A stretch of 64,000 bases of DNA from Clostridia bacterium (GTDB lineage Bacteria > Bacillota > Clostridia > TANB77 > CAG-508), in the NCBI GenBank assembly GCA_022798335.1, contig JAAWMH010000009.1, positions 1 to 64,000 on the forward strand. Reading direction: 5' to 3'. Below, in pieces: positions 1 through 11,467 of the stretch; position 1 is the first letter of the stretch; each line of letters starts with the position of its first letter. The notes under the pieces were generated by a model. The model searched no databases, was not told the DNA's origin, and saw only the letters and a program-made list of their open reading frames with translations. Position numbers and translations under genes: made by a program.

Positions 1-182
1 TGTCAATACAGGAATGAATAGTGATATAAGAAAATTTTTAAATAAAATAATGTATGGTTAATATCAAAAGTGGTGTTCCCACAAAAAGTTTATGCAATCT
101 CAATTCACACAAAATTTGACTACATAAAAAATATATGCTAAAATATAAGTGGGCAGAACGAAAAAAAACAAAAAAATTCTAA

Positions 183-962
183 ATGCCCACAGAGGTGAAT
201 AATGTGAAATATATTGAAATATCGGAAAAAGTGAGAGAAATATACAAAGATAAGACTTTTGGAAAGAAAGATATTAGGAATATAGCAGAAGAAACATATA
301 ATATCAAAAGTGATAAAACAATTAGAAATATTATTGGAATATTAAAAAGCAATAACGTAATAAAAGAAATTGAAAAAGATAAATATATTGTAGTTACAAA
401 ATTAATATATAAATATAAAGCCAAAAATGCAGAAAATGAAATATATAGGATGATAAAAAGAGAATATCCTAAAATTGATTTTATAGTATGGAATACAGAC
501 ATATTAAATGAATTTACATTACACTATGTAATAAGTAATTATATAATTGTTGAAACAGAAAAAGTAGCAATTGACTTAATTGTTAACCTACTGAAGATGG
601 ATTACTTAAAAAAATATACAATTATAACACAAGATATTTTAAACAATAACAAAGAACTATATTCTAACACCGAAAATTTAATAATTGTAAAACCATTACA
701 TATTAAATCACCATTAAGGAATGAAAACGAAAAAAGATATGTAACAATTGAAAAAATTATGCTAGATTTATATGTAGACAAATTATATATTCAATATCAA
801 GGAAAGGAATTAGAAACAATATACGAAAACATTTTTGAAAAGTATGATATTGATTTTAAGAGATTAATAAAATATGCTGAATTTAGAACAGATATAAAAG
901 AGTATAAGAAGTTTATAAATAGCTTAAATATACCAGAGAAATACAAGCTAAAGGAGAAATGA
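183..962 (+). CDS. AbiEi-like antitoxin / transcriptional regulator of a type IV toxin-antitoxin pair
   Basis: 259-aa ORF with N-terminal helix-turn-helix-like segment, directly upstream of an AbiEii-type nucleotidyltransferase ORF. Confidence 0.65.
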   Translation: MPTEVNNVKYIEISEKVREIYKDKTFGKKDIRNIAEETYNIKSDKTIRNIIGILKSNNVIKEIEKDKYIVVTKLIYKYKAKNAENEIYRMIKREYPKIDFIVWNTDILNEFTLHYVISNYIIVETEKVAIDLIVNLLKMDYLKKYTIITQDILNNNKELYSNTENLIIVKPLHIKSPLRNENEKRYVTIEKIMLDLYVDKLYIQYQGKELETIYENIFEKYDIDFKRLIKYAEFRTDIKEYKKFINSLNIPEKYKLKEK

Positions 963-963
963 T

Positions 964-2019
964 ATGTTAGCAGAACAACTCAAGAATAAGGAATTTTTAG
1001 AAAAAACAATTAAAAATTTAAAGAAAGAAAATCCTTCAGCAGATATTCAATTATTAGAAAAAACAATTGGAGCATTGTATTTAGTTGAAAGTTTAGTAAA
1101 TAGTGGATTGGACTTTATTTTTAAGGGAGGCACTTCTCTAGTATTGCTATTAGATGAAATAAAAAGATTTTCTGTAGATGTAGATATCATTACTGAAGAA
1201 AGTAAAGAGAATGTCAAGAAAATACTAGAGAATATACTAGAAAAGCAAGAGTTATTTATAAAAGTAGAAGAAAATGTACGTGAAAATTCTGCCAGTCAAA
1301 GAATGGAATTGCAGCATTATAAATTTTTCTTTAATTCAGTTATAGACAATTCGGAAAAATATATATTATTAGATGTTGCATATGAAAGTAACAAATATCC
1401 AAAAGTAATTGAAAAGAAGATTCAAAATGATAAGCTGAAGGTGGAAAGTAATTTGAATGTAAAAGTACCTTCAATAGAAAGTATTTTAGGAGATAAATTA
1501 ACAGTGCTAGCACCAAAAACTACAGGAATAAGTTACAACTCTAATAAGGAACTCGAACTTATGAAACAACTTTATGATGTAGATAAACTTTTTAATGAAG
1601 CAGAAGAAATGATTGAAATTAGAGAAAGTTTTATCAATATAGCAAATAGAGAAATTAATTATAGAAAATTAAGAGAAATTACATATGAAGATGTTTTAGA
1701 CGACATAGAAGATTTTGCAAAAGAGATTATTTTTATGCAAGATAAAGCAAAACTAGAAAAGATAAGTATCGGTATGAGAAAAATTGCAAATTTTAGACTC
1801 GAAAAGAAATTTTTAATAGACAAAGAAGTATTACTAGCAGCTAGTAAGCTAAAATATTTAGTGTATTTAATTGAAAATAATGAAACAAAAATAGATAAAT
1901 ATGGAAATACTGATATACAAAATGCTGATATACCTAAAGAATATAAAAAGAGAGTGAAAGTGATACAGAAAATTAATGAAGAAGCATATTATTACATAAT
2001 TAAAAGTTTAGAAAAGTAA
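964..2019 (+). CDS. AbiEii/AbiGii-type nucleotidyltransferase toxin
   Basis: FKGGTSLVLLLDEIKRFSVDVDI matches the GG(T/S)xL...R.S.D.D nucleotidyltransferase motif; abuts the upstream ORF. Confidence 0.8.
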   Translation: MLAEQLKNKEFLEKTIKNLKKENPSADIQLLEKTIGALYLVESLVNSGLDFIFKGGTSLVLLLDEIKRFSVDVDIITEESKENVKKILENILEKQELFIKVEENVRENSASQRMELQHYKFFFNSVIDNSEKYILLDVAYESNKYPKVIEKKIQNDKLKVESNLNVKVPSIESILGDKLTVLAPKTTGISYNSNKELELMKQLYDVDKLFNEAEEMIEIRESFINIANREINYRKLREITYEDVLDDIEDFAKEIIFMQDKAKLEKISIGMRKIANFRLEKKFLIDKEVLLAASKLKYLVYLIENNETKIDKYGNTDIQNADIPKEYKKRVKVIQKINEEAYYYIIKSLEK

Positions 2020-2101
2020 ATATATGATTTAGGTTGTAATATCACGAAAAAGTTTTGTAAACGGAAAAATCATAATGAAAATTTTATAAAGGAATAAAAA
2101 T

Positions 2102-3136
2102 ATGAAAAAGAATACGAAGCAAAAACTAATATTAGCCATCATATTGGCAATAGTAGTAATATTGTGTGGCTTATATATAAAATGGAACGAAAAATTCAAC
2201 AACCAATACGATAATATTAGTATAAGCAAAGAAGAATTAAATATATTCTACTTTAATGTAGGACAAGCAGATTGCACACTCATAACTATAAATGGAAAAA
2301 GTATATTAATAGATGCTGGAAACAAATCAGACGGAAAATACATAGTGGAATTTTTGAAAGAAAAGAGACTAGAAAATATTGATTACTTTTTTATTACACA
2401 TGGAGATATGGATCATAGAGGAGGAGCAGAAATTATTTTAGACAATTGTAATGTGAAACAAATATTTATGCCAGAGGGAATAAAAGAAGCAGAAGAAGAT
2501 TATCAAGACTTAGAAAAGATAGCAAATAGAAATAATAAGCAGTTATCTAAGATAGAAACAAACGATAAATTTAATTTAGATAGGGCAGAAGTTGAGATAT
2601 TATCTGTAAAAAATAATACTTCAAATTCCGCAAATGAAAGTTCCATAGTTATTAAGTTAAATTATTTAGATACAAGTTATCTATTCATGGGGGATGCAAC
2701 ACAAGATATAGAAAGTGAAATAGAATGTAGTAGAGTAGATGTTCTGAAGGTTGGACATCATGGCTCGGACTCAAGTACATCTAAAGAATTTCTTAATAGA
2801 ATTAGACCTACATATGCAATTATTTCAGCAGGAAATAATAAACAATATAATCATCCAACAAATGAAGTATTGCAAAGATTAAAAGACGCCAATATACAAG
2901 AAAGTAATATATTCATAACTAAAAATCAAGGAACTATATGGATTACAAGTGATGGAAAAAACATAGAAATACAAACAAGGAAAGATATTAATTTAGATGG
3001 AACTAGTCAAATTGGACAAATGAGCATATATAATATATGTTCATTTTTTAATTCTATAGTGTGTATCCGTTTGGCTTCTCAACAGGTATATATTGATTAC
3101 CATCAAATTGAATGTAAGTACCACCACATTTTATAG
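2102..3136 (+). CDS. ComEC/Rec2-like metallo-beta-lactamase fold hydrolase
   Basis: N-terminal TM helix, FNVGQADCTLI, ITHGDMDHRGGAE, VLKVGHHGSDSSTSKEFL motifs. Confidence 0.8.
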   Translation: MKKNTKQKLILAIILAIVVILCGLYIKWNEKFNNQYDNISISKEELNIFYFNVGQADCTLITINGKSILIDAGNKSDGKYIVEFLKEKRLENIDYFFITHGDMDHRGGAEIILDNCNVKQIFMPEGIKEAEEDYQDLEKIANRNNKQLSKIETNDKFNLDRAEVEILSVKNNTSNSANESSIVIKLNYLDTSYLFMGDATQDIESEIECSRVDVLKVGHHGSDSSTSKEFLNRIRPTYAIISAGNNKQYNHPTNEVLQRLKDANIQESNIFITKNQGTIWITSDGKNIEIQTRKDINLDGTSQIGQMSIYNICSFFNSIVCIRLASQQVYIDYHQIECKYHHIL

Positions 3137-3407
3137 AAGTATCTAAAAGAGATTGTGGAATTTCATACTTTTCTGAAAACTTTTGATTAGTATCAAGGCA
3201 AGAAGCATAACCTTCCTCAATATAATCAACATAGAAAATAGTATCTTTAGGTAATTCGTCAAAACTTAAATTTTTAGAATTAGGTTGCTTCATTAAAAGA
3301 TAATACTTTAACTCATCTATAAATTTATCAATAAATGAATTATCATAAGATTTTACGTTTCTTTCGAGAGTTAAATCAACAGAATTTAAAATATCATAAA
3401 GGCTCAT
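3054..3407 (-). CDS. hypothetical protein, 117 aa
   Basis: ORF with RBS-like AGGAGGTGATTG upstream on the minus strand; convergent with the MBL gene. Confidence 0.55.
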   Translation of the reverse strand: MSLYDILNSVDLTLERNVKSYDNSFIDKFIDELKYYLLMKQPNSKNLSFDELPKDTIFYVDYIEEGYASCLDTNQKFSEKYEIPQSLLDTSIKCGGTYIQFDGNQYIPVEKPNGYTL

Positions 3408-3512
3408 TTACAATCACCTCCTTTAAAGTAGTTTAGAATATAATAAAAAATGATTGACAAGAAAAGTATATATACTATAGCAAAAATACGATAAAAAATC
3501 AATGAAAATAAA

Positions 3513-3556
3513 AAAATACTGTATTAGCACAGAAAATAGTACTAATACAGTATTTT
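3513..3556. terminator. hairpin (AAAATACTGTATTAG / CTAATACAGTATTTT)
   Basis: 15-bp inverted repeat followed by an adjacent palindrome TTTAAAGTGCAAAATTTGCACTTTAAA. Confidence 0.65.
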
Positions 3557-3589
3557 AAAGTGCAAAATTTGCACTTTAAAACAGAATAT

Positions 3590-3900
3590 TATTGTCTTTA
3601 CAACATCCCATAATCAACTGCACCCCATCACAAAAACCATTCCTATAATACTTCTTGTTCCAATACTCAAGATAGTCAATAAAATTATCATAAAGGACAT
3701 CAAGCTGCTTTTGAACATATTTTCTGTTTGCTTCAGAAACATTAGCTAAAATATTATCAGAAAGCTAATCAAAATAAAGGTAATGCTCCTTATCCTTTTC
3801 AGAATTATTAGCAAAGATTTGATCTTCCCTAAATTCCAACCAATCTTTCAAAATATCATTATTTACTTCTCTAAAACTATTCATAATCAATACCTCCATA
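3590..3900 (-). pseudogene. small hypothetical protein interrupted by an in-frame TAG (DUF6809-like C-terminus)
   Basis: Minus-strand reading ...KDKEHYLYFD*LSDNILANVSEASRKYVQKQLDVLYDNFIDYLEYWNKKYYRNGFCDGVQLIMGCCKDNNILF continues in the same frame past the TAG. Confidence 0.5.
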
Positions 3901-4220
3901 AATCTAAAAACTGGGCTCAATTTGGGCACTACTTCCACCAAAAACAACCCAAAATCACATAAATTTACAAAGTACAAAACTAAAGCACACCAAATATACC
4001 AACAAAAACCGACAAAAGCCTTGTAAACCAATACTTACAGAGAATTACTCATAACCCGAAGGTCACCGTCTAAATTTTACAAATATGATATAAATTTTAG
4101 AGATATAAAAAGTATTTCTGGAAGAAAGAATATAAATATAAAAATTTCTTCCAAAAGTTATTGAAGAAAAATGTCGTATATTATATAATAACGAAGGAAA
4201 AGATAAAATGGAGAAATTAA

Positions 4221-5957
4221 ATGATTAAATATACCTGTAATAATTGTAAAGGATTAGAATGTGAAACTAGTATATGCCCTGTATGCCATCAAAGAGCGCA
4301 AATAAGCAAATCAGAAATATATTGGTGCGAAAAATGCAACATACCAAACTATGAAATAAAATGTCCGTTATGTAATAAGGAAGGGAAGTATATAGGAACA
4401 GATATTAGACCAGTATTTGCAGAAGAAAGGCTTTTGCTAGAAATATTAAAGAATGAACATTTTAAATATGCAGGTCAATCTATATGGAATACGAGTGGAA
4501 ATAATTATATTGCAAATGGAAAAAAAGTAAAATTCTCAATAAAAGAAAGTTTAGATAAGGTTAACCCAGAAGAAATCAGGAAAGAAATAGAAAAACAAAA
4601 GGAAAAAAATGAACAATATGTAAAAGAATTTTATGAACAAGAATATATAAAAAAGTTTATACAATCAAACAAAATTAGGCTAAATTATATTATGAACGAA
4701 GCAATAGAATATATTAGAAAACAAACAAAAAAATATAAAGATGATGAGATGTTTGTTTCCTTTAGTGGAGGAAAAGATTCAACGGTAACAAGTGATATCG
4801 TAATGAAAGCACTAGGAAGAGAAAATATAATTCATATATATGGAGACACCACATTAGAATATCCAACAACAGGAATGTATTTAACAAGATTTAAAGAAAA
4901 ACATAAACAAACACCCATGTTAGTAGCAAAAAACAAAGAACAAGACTTTAACGAACTTTGCAAAGTAATAGGACCACCAAGTAGAATGATGAGATGGTGT
5001 TGTACTATATTTAAAACAGGAGCAATAACACGAAAAATAGATACAACTTTTAAAGATAAAAAAAATATACTTACTTTTCAAGGAATTAGAAGAAACGAGT
5101 CAACAGCAAGGAATAAATATGAAAGAGAAAGTGAAAACTCAAAGATAGCAAAACAAATAGCAGTATCACCCATTATAGATTGGACAGAATTTGATATTTG
5201 GTTATATATTCTATCAAATAAAATTGACTTTAATGATGCATATAGACAAGGCTTTGCTAGAGTAGGATGTTGGTGCTGTCCTAATAATAGTTCTTGGTCA
5301 GAATTTTTATCCTCTATATATATGCCTAAAATGCATAAAGAGTTTAAAGAAATATTAATTGAGTTTGCAAAATCTATAGGAAAGCCAGATCCTATAGAAT
5401 ATGTTAAAGAAGGAGGCTGGAAAGCAAGACAAGGTGGGAATGGTTTAGAATTTAGTAAAAATGCAATTGTTGAATTTAAACCATGCGCTTTAACAGAAAA
5501 TACTATTAATTTCGAACTAACAAAACAGATAAATGAAACATTATATGAACTATTTAAGCCATTTGGAATTATAAATTATACCATAGGAAATAAAAGGTTA
5601 AATGAAGTATATGTACTAAATAAAAAAACAAATGAACCAATTTTAAAAATAATAGGAAAAAAAGGACAAAAAACATTAAAGATTTCTATTCTAAAATTTA
5701 TAGGACCGTTAAAAGATATGAAAACAGCAGAAATATTAATAAAAAATCAAATAACCAAATTTCAAACTTGTATAGGATGTTTAGCATGTGAGAGTAATTG
5801 CAAATACAATGCAATAAAAATCTCAAATATAGGAACCAAAGAAGAAATTGAATATAAGATAAATGAAGATAAATGTGTAGGATGCTTAGAATGTGTAAAA
5901 CATTTCTCAGGAGGATGTTTTATGAAAAAAGTATTACGCACAAAAATAGGAGAATAA
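4221..5957 (+). CDS. PAPS reductase/ATP-pyrophosphatase family protein with N-terminal zinc ribbons and C-terminal 2x[4Fe-4S] domain (SspD/DndC-like)
   Basis: SFSGGKDSTVTSDIV PP-loop; CxxC zinc-ribbon pairs at N-terminus; CIGCLACESNCKYNAI and CVGCLECVKHFSGGC at C-terminus. Confidence 0.85.
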   Translation: MIKYTCNNCKGLECETSICPVCHQRAQISKSEIYWCEKCNIPNYEIKCPLCNKEGKYIGTDIRPVFAEERLLLEILKNEHFKYAGQSIWNTSGNNYIANGKKVKFSIKESLDKVNPEEIRKEIEKQKEKNEQYVKEFYEQEYIKKFIQSNKIRLNYIMNEAIEYIRKQTKKYKDDEMFVSFSGGKDSTVTSDIVMKALGRENIIHIYGDTTLEYPTTGMYLTRFKEKHKQTPMLVAKNKEQDFNELCKVIGPPSRMMRWCCTIFKTGAITRKIDTTFKDKKNILTFQGIRRNESTARNKYERESENSKIAKQIAVSPIIDWTEFDIWLYILSNKIDFNDAYRQGFARVGCWCCPNNSSWSEFLSSIYMPKMHKEFKEILIEFAKSIGKPDPIEYVKEGGWKARQGGNGLEFSKNAIVEFKPCALTENTINFELTKQINETLYELFKPFGIINYTIGNKRLNEVYVLNKKTNEPILKIIGKKGQKTLKISILKFIGPLKDMKTAEILIKNQITKFQTCIGCLACESNCKYNAIKISNIGTKEEIEYKINEDKCVGCLECVKHFSGGCFMKKVLRTKIGE

Positions 5958-5960
5958 GCA

Positions 5961-6818
5961 ATGAATAATAAAGTAAAACTAAAGGGACACGAAAGCTTTT
6001 CAATCAGAGAAGGATGGCTCACAAAGGGAATTTTTGAAATAGAAAAAAATCCAAAACTTTTTTTAGAAAAAAATGTAACAGATATCTTAGGAATTGGAAC
6101 TAATATGGTAAAATCTTTAAGATATTGGCTAATTGTTTCAAATTTAATAAAAGAAGATAAAAAAAATAGTTATATATTAAGTGAGCTAGGAAAATTAATA
6201 AAAGAAAAAGATCCTTATATGGAAGATTTATTTAGTTTATACTTAATCCATATACAAATTGCACAAAATACACAAAGAGCACTTATTTGGAATTTGTTTT
6301 TTAATAAATGTAATATAAAAATATTTTCTAAAAGTGATCTGCAAATGAAAATAGAATACTTATTAGAAAGTGAAAACTTAGAATATAATAGTAAAATTTT
6401 AAATGATGAAATAGCAGCACTATTAAAAACTTATGCAGCAGAAACAAAAAATGATACACCAGAAAATAACTTTACATGTCCATTAACAGACTTAAAGTTA
6501 ATAAAAAAAGTAGATAAAGACACTTATAGAAAAGAAAAACCATCTATTAATAATTTAGACCCCTATATAATATACTGGCTAATTCTTTGCCAAGCAAAAG
6601 AAAATAATAGTATTAATATAGAAGACTTATTAAGAGAAGAAAACTCAGTAAGTAAATTATTAAACTTAGACAAAGTTTTATTAAATGAATATTTAGACAT
6701 ATTAAAAAGAATGGAGCTAATTACATTGAATAGAACAGCAGGACTAAATATGGTATATATAAACCAAAGATATACTTTACAAGAAATATTTGAAAAGCAC
6801 TTTAGAAAGGAGAAATAA
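5961..6818 (+). CDS. DUF4007-like protein (SspB-like)
   Basis: KLKGHESFSIREGWLTKGIFEIEKNP...FLEKNVTDILGIGTNMVKSLRYWL; immediately downstream of the PAPS-reductase gene. Confidence 0.8.
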   Translation: MNNKVKLKGHESFSIREGWLTKGIFEIEKNPKLFLEKNVTDILGIGTNMVKSLRYWLIVSNLIKEDKKNSYILSELGKLIKEKDPYMEDLFSLYLIHIQIAQNTQRALIWNLFFNKCNIKIFSKSDLQMKIEYLLESENLEYNSKILNDEIAALLKTYAAETKNDTPENNFTCPLTDLKLIKKVDKDTYRKEKPSINNLDPYIIYWLILCQAKENNSINIEDLLREENSVSKLLNLDKVLLNEYLDILKRMELITLNRTAGLNMVYINQRYTLQEIFEKHFRKEK

Positions 6819-6820
6819 AC

Positions 6821-9800
6821 TTGAAGTACTCCGATATAGTAGAAATAAATGAAAGCTTCCAGTACTCTATTAATTTACAATTTGATATCAATAATATAGA
6901 AAAAATAAAACAATATATACCAACGAGTGATAGCTGTGAAGTATTAGAATATTATATAGATAGCATTTTAGGAAAAGCTAGTAAAGCAACCACTTTAGTA
7001 GGACCGTATGGAAAAGGAAAATCACACTTATTGCTCATACTACTTACATTATTAAACAATTATAATAAAGAAGATGAAAAAGAAATCAATGAACTATTAA
7101 AAAGAATACAAAAAATCAATTTATCTTTGTATCAAAAGCTAAATCAAATTAGACAAGAAAAACTAAAATATTTGCCAGTAATTATTAACAGCAATTATAG
7201 TGATATGAATCAAGCATTTTTATTAGCAATTTCAGAAGCACTAGAAAAAGAAGAAATAAATGACCTTGTCATAGATACATATTTTGATAAAGCTATACAA
7301 GTAATTGAAAAATGGGAAAAAGAAGGACATAACGAAATTATTGAGAAATTAGAACTATGCTTAAAAGAAGAAACAAGTAGCTTAGCACAATTAAAAGATA
7401 AATTAAGAATTTTTGAAGAAGCAGCCTATAAATTATTTAAAAAAGTATATAGTAAAGTCATGCATGGAATAGAATTTAATCCATTAATTAATACAGACAT
7501 TGTGAAATATTATCGAGATGTTAATTATAGAATAGCACAATATGGATATAATGGAATGCTAATATTGTTTGATGAATTTAGCAAATTCTTAGAATATGTT
7601 GGAAGCGAAAGCATGATGAAAGACTTAAAAATAATCCAAGACTTTGCAGAATTAGCAGCAAGAACACAAAAAAAGGAACAGATTATATTTTCATGCATTA
7701 CACATAAAACAATTAATGAATACATAAAAAATTTAAAAGAAAATAAAGTAAATGCTTTTAAAACCGTAGAGGGAAGATTTAAAGAAATTCAGTTTAATAG
7801 AAGTATGGAGCAAAACTATGAAATAGTAGCACAAACTATCATAAAAAAAGCAGAATTCGACAAACATACTAACAAAGTAATACAAGAAAAAAAGGACTTC
7901 TATGAACAAATAGAAGAAGCATTTCCATTTGCTAGAATTGAAAAAAGAGAAGAACTTATTTATAAAGGATGTTATCCACTAAACCCAGTAACTGTTTATG
8001 CTTTAATACATTTAAGCGAAAAAATAGCACAAAATGAACGAACGCTTTTTACATTTTTAACAGACGATGATACCAGTGGATTTAAAAGTTTTATAACAAA
8101 TGAAAAAGACGCAAAATTATTCAATATAGATAAAATATATGACTATTTTTATAACATACTAAAAAGAGAAAATGATCAGAGCATTAAAGAAATATGGATA
8201 AAATCAGAAAGTTCAATTAGTAAAACAAATGATGAAGAAGAAATAAAAATACTAAAAGCATTAGCAGTAATGTATATGATAAACAACTTTGAAGAGTTAA
8301 TGCCTAAAGATATCACCCTAATGCTAGCATTAGATATAGATAAAAAAGTATTTTATGAAAAAATGAATCATTTAATAGAAAAAGGCATTGTAAAGCAGAA
8401 AAAAACAAATAAGGCATATGACTTTTGCACAGTATATAATCGAGAAGTATTAAAGCAAATAGATAATATAGTAGGAACCAAATTTTCAGAAATAAACGAA
8501 AAAGAAACACTAAATAAAGTAGTAAATTTAGGATATGTTATCCCAAGAAGATATAACCAAAAGTTTAAAATGACTAGGTTTTTTAAAATGCTATTTATAA
8601 CAGAAGAAGAAATAAAAAGTTTAAGTTCCTTTCATATACTTGAAAAAGAAAACTTTAGTGATGGAATCATTTTAAATTTAATAAAAAAGACTAGGAACAT
8701 AGAACAAATAAAAGAAAAAGTAATGCAAATAAACGATGCAAAAGTAATTGTAAGAATACCAGAAGAAACATTCTCAGAAGAACTATTTCAAGCATTAAAA
8801 GAATATGAAGCTATTCAATATATTAAAAACGTAGAAGAAATAGAAGAAGAAATACAAAAAGAGTTAGAGCTAATAGAAGAAGAAGAAATAGAACTTATAC
8901 AAAATGAGATTGAAAAAAAGTTAGATCCAATGCATATTCAAGAAATGTATTATTTAAATCAAACATTAAAATCTGAAAAATTAACTAGTTTAGTTTCAGA
9001 TATATGTGAAAAAATATACAAAAATACACCAATTATTAATAACGAAATGATGAATAAAAATGAAATATCTGCACAAATGCGTAAATCAAGAGAAATAGTA
9101 ATTGATAGTGTTTTAAATGAAAATAAAGAAATGATAAAAAGTAATACAAGTGCAGAAGCAACAATCTATAAAGCAATTGTAGACAAAAAAGAAAACCAAG
9201 ATATCCGCAATGCACTAAACATAATAAAAGAATTTATTCAACAAGCAGAAAATGAAGAAAAGGTCAACTTTGAAGAATTATGCAAAATTATACAAGAAGA
9301 ACCGTATGGAATTAGAAAAGGAATATTACCAATATTAATAGCAATTTCAATAGAAGAATATGGAGAAAATATAGTTTTATATTATCAAAATAAAGAAATA
9401 GAAATGAATCGGAGAAAATATTTCTAAAGCAGTAGAAGAACCAGAAAAATATTATATTCATGTAGAAAAAGGAACTTCTAATAAAATTAATTTTGTATCG
9501 AATTTATTTAAAGTATTTGAAATAAATGAAACTGAAAATTATAGAAACAATATTAAGTTATTAACAAGTGAAATGAAAAAATGGATATTATCGTTACCAA
9601 AAATAACAAGAGAAGTATCAAAAACAGATACCATTATTTTTAATAACTCTTATATAGAATTAAAAAATGATTTATTAAAACCAGATATGAACAATAACGA
9701 ATTTCTATTTCAAAAAATAGGACAAAGCTTTAAAGAAGAAAACTATGAACAATTAACAAAAGACATAACATCTTTTAAAAATGTATATGATAATTATTTA

Positions 9801-10316
9801 ACGCTATATATAGACGAAATAGTATATAATTTTAAAGAAAAATTTGAACACAACTCAAAAAGTAATCTAAACATACTACTAAGTAATTGGAATAAAGAAA
9901 TTAATCCTCAAGTAAAAGAAACTGTTATGAGATTAGAAGTCAAAAATATATTTGACTATATCAATAACTTAAATACTTATAATGATAGAGAAATAATAGA
10001 AAACATATCTAATATAGTAGTAGGAAGATATATAGAAGACTGGAAAGAAGATACTTATGACGAATTTTTTGAAAAATTAACAGATATATTTGATGAAATA
10101 AAGCAAATAGAAAAAGCCGACTTAGGAGAGCAAGAAAAAATTATTATTTCAGATGGAAAAGAAGAAATACAAAAATATATTAATACATCTGAAATTAGTT
10201 TAATAGGAAATACACTAAAAAACAATATCGAAGACTCTATCGAAGAATATGCAGATGCAATTTCAGAAAGTGAAAAAATAAAAATATTATTACAAATTAT
10301 AAAAAAATACATGTAG
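6821..10316 (+). CDS. P-loop ATPase of the phosphorothioation module (SspC-like), one +1 frameshift at CGG 9410-9412
   Basis: Walker A GPYGKGKSH, Walker B LILFDEFSKF; reading GGA instead of CGG joins ORF 6821..9427 to ORF 9573..10316 (...KEIEMN-GENISKAVEEPEKYYIHVEKGTSNKINFVSNLFKVF...). Confidence 0.75.
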
Positions 10317-10326
10317 GAGAGAAAAA

Positions 10327-11454
10327 GTGATTTATTTCGATAATGCAGCAACAACATATCCAAAACCAGAATCTGTATATGAAGCTCTAAATAAGGCAAA
10401 CAGAGAAATGGCATTTAATGCAGGAAGAGGAAGCTATAAAAAAGCAAGAGAATTATCTGCTAAGATAGATGAAACAAGAAGTCTTTTAGCAGATATTGTA
10501 AAAGCAAATAAAGATAATGTTATATTAAAAACCTCATCTACTAGTGCTCTAAACAATATCATATTAGGCATAGACTGGAAAGAAAATGATAACATATATG
10601 TGTCACCATTTGAACATAATTCCGTAATGAGACCACTTGAACATATAAAAAAACAGTATCATATAAATATTATTACACTACCATTCAATAAAAAAACTTG
10701 GGAAATAGAACAAGAAGCATGGAACTTATTTGCTTTAAAAAAACCAAAATGTGTTATATGTTCATCTAAAAGTAATGTTACAGGATATGAATTGCCAACA
10801 AAAGAAATTTTTAGAGAAGCTAAGAAATATAATAGCATTACTATTTTAGATGCATCACAATCTTTTGGAGTAGATAAAACAATAACAAAAGAAAATACAG
10901 ACTTTATTATATTTGCAGGGCATAAATCACTATATGCAAGTTTTGGAATAGCAGGCTTTTTAAAATTAAGCAAAGTAGAACTAAAAACAGTAGAATTTGG
11001 AGGGACAGGTTCAGACAGCTTAAATCTTAATATGCCAGAAGAAGAGCCAAATAAATATGAATCTGGAAGTAAAAACATAGTAGCTATTTTAGGACTTAAT
11101 GAAAGTCTAAAATGGCTTAAGAATACAAATGTAAAACAAAAAGAAGAAGAGTTAACACAATATTTATATAAACAATTAAAACAAATTCCTAAAATGATTA
11201 TTTATACACCAGATAATGAAAAAAAATGCATAGGACTCCTTTCAATCAATATAGAAGGATATAGTGCAGAAGAAGTAGGTAGCATATTAGACGAAGAATT
11301 TAATATAGCAGTAAGGACAGGCTATCATTGTGCACCAATAGTACACGATTTTATAAACTCTAAACAGTATAATGGAACAGTAAGAATAAGCCTAAATTAC
11401 TTTAATACAAAAGAACAAATAGATACATTAATAAAAGCATTAAAAAGTTTGTAA
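10327..11454 (+). CDS. cysteine desulfurase, aminotransferase class V (SspA/DndA-like)
   Basis: IYFDNAATTYPKPE start; FAGHKSLYASFGIAGFL PLP-Lys motif; RTGYHCAP catalytic Cys loop. Confidence 0.9.
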   Translation: MIYFDNAATTYPKPESVYEALNKANREMAFNAGRGSYKKARELSAKIDETRSLLADIVKANKDNVILKTSSTSALNNIILGIDWKENDNIYVSPFEHNSVMRPLEHIKKQYHINIITLPFNKKTWEIEQEAWNLFALKKPKCVICSSKSNVTGYELPTKEIFREAKKYNSITILDASQSFGVDKTITKENTDFIIFAGHKSLYASFGIAGFLKLSKVELKTVEFGGTGSDSLNLNMPEEEPNKYESGSKNIVAILGLNESLKWLKNTNVKQKEEELTQYLYKQLKQIPKMIIYTPDNEKKCIGLLSINIEGYSAEEVGSILDEEFNIAVRTGYHCAPIVHDFINSKQYNGTVRISLNYFNTKEQIDTLIKALKSL

Positions 11455-11467
11455 AAAGGGAGAAAAA

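Noticed and set aside
179-502. 107-aa minus-strand hydrophobic ORF
   Set aside because: Antisense to the AbiEi-like gene with low-complexity Ile/Ser/Leu composition; no support.
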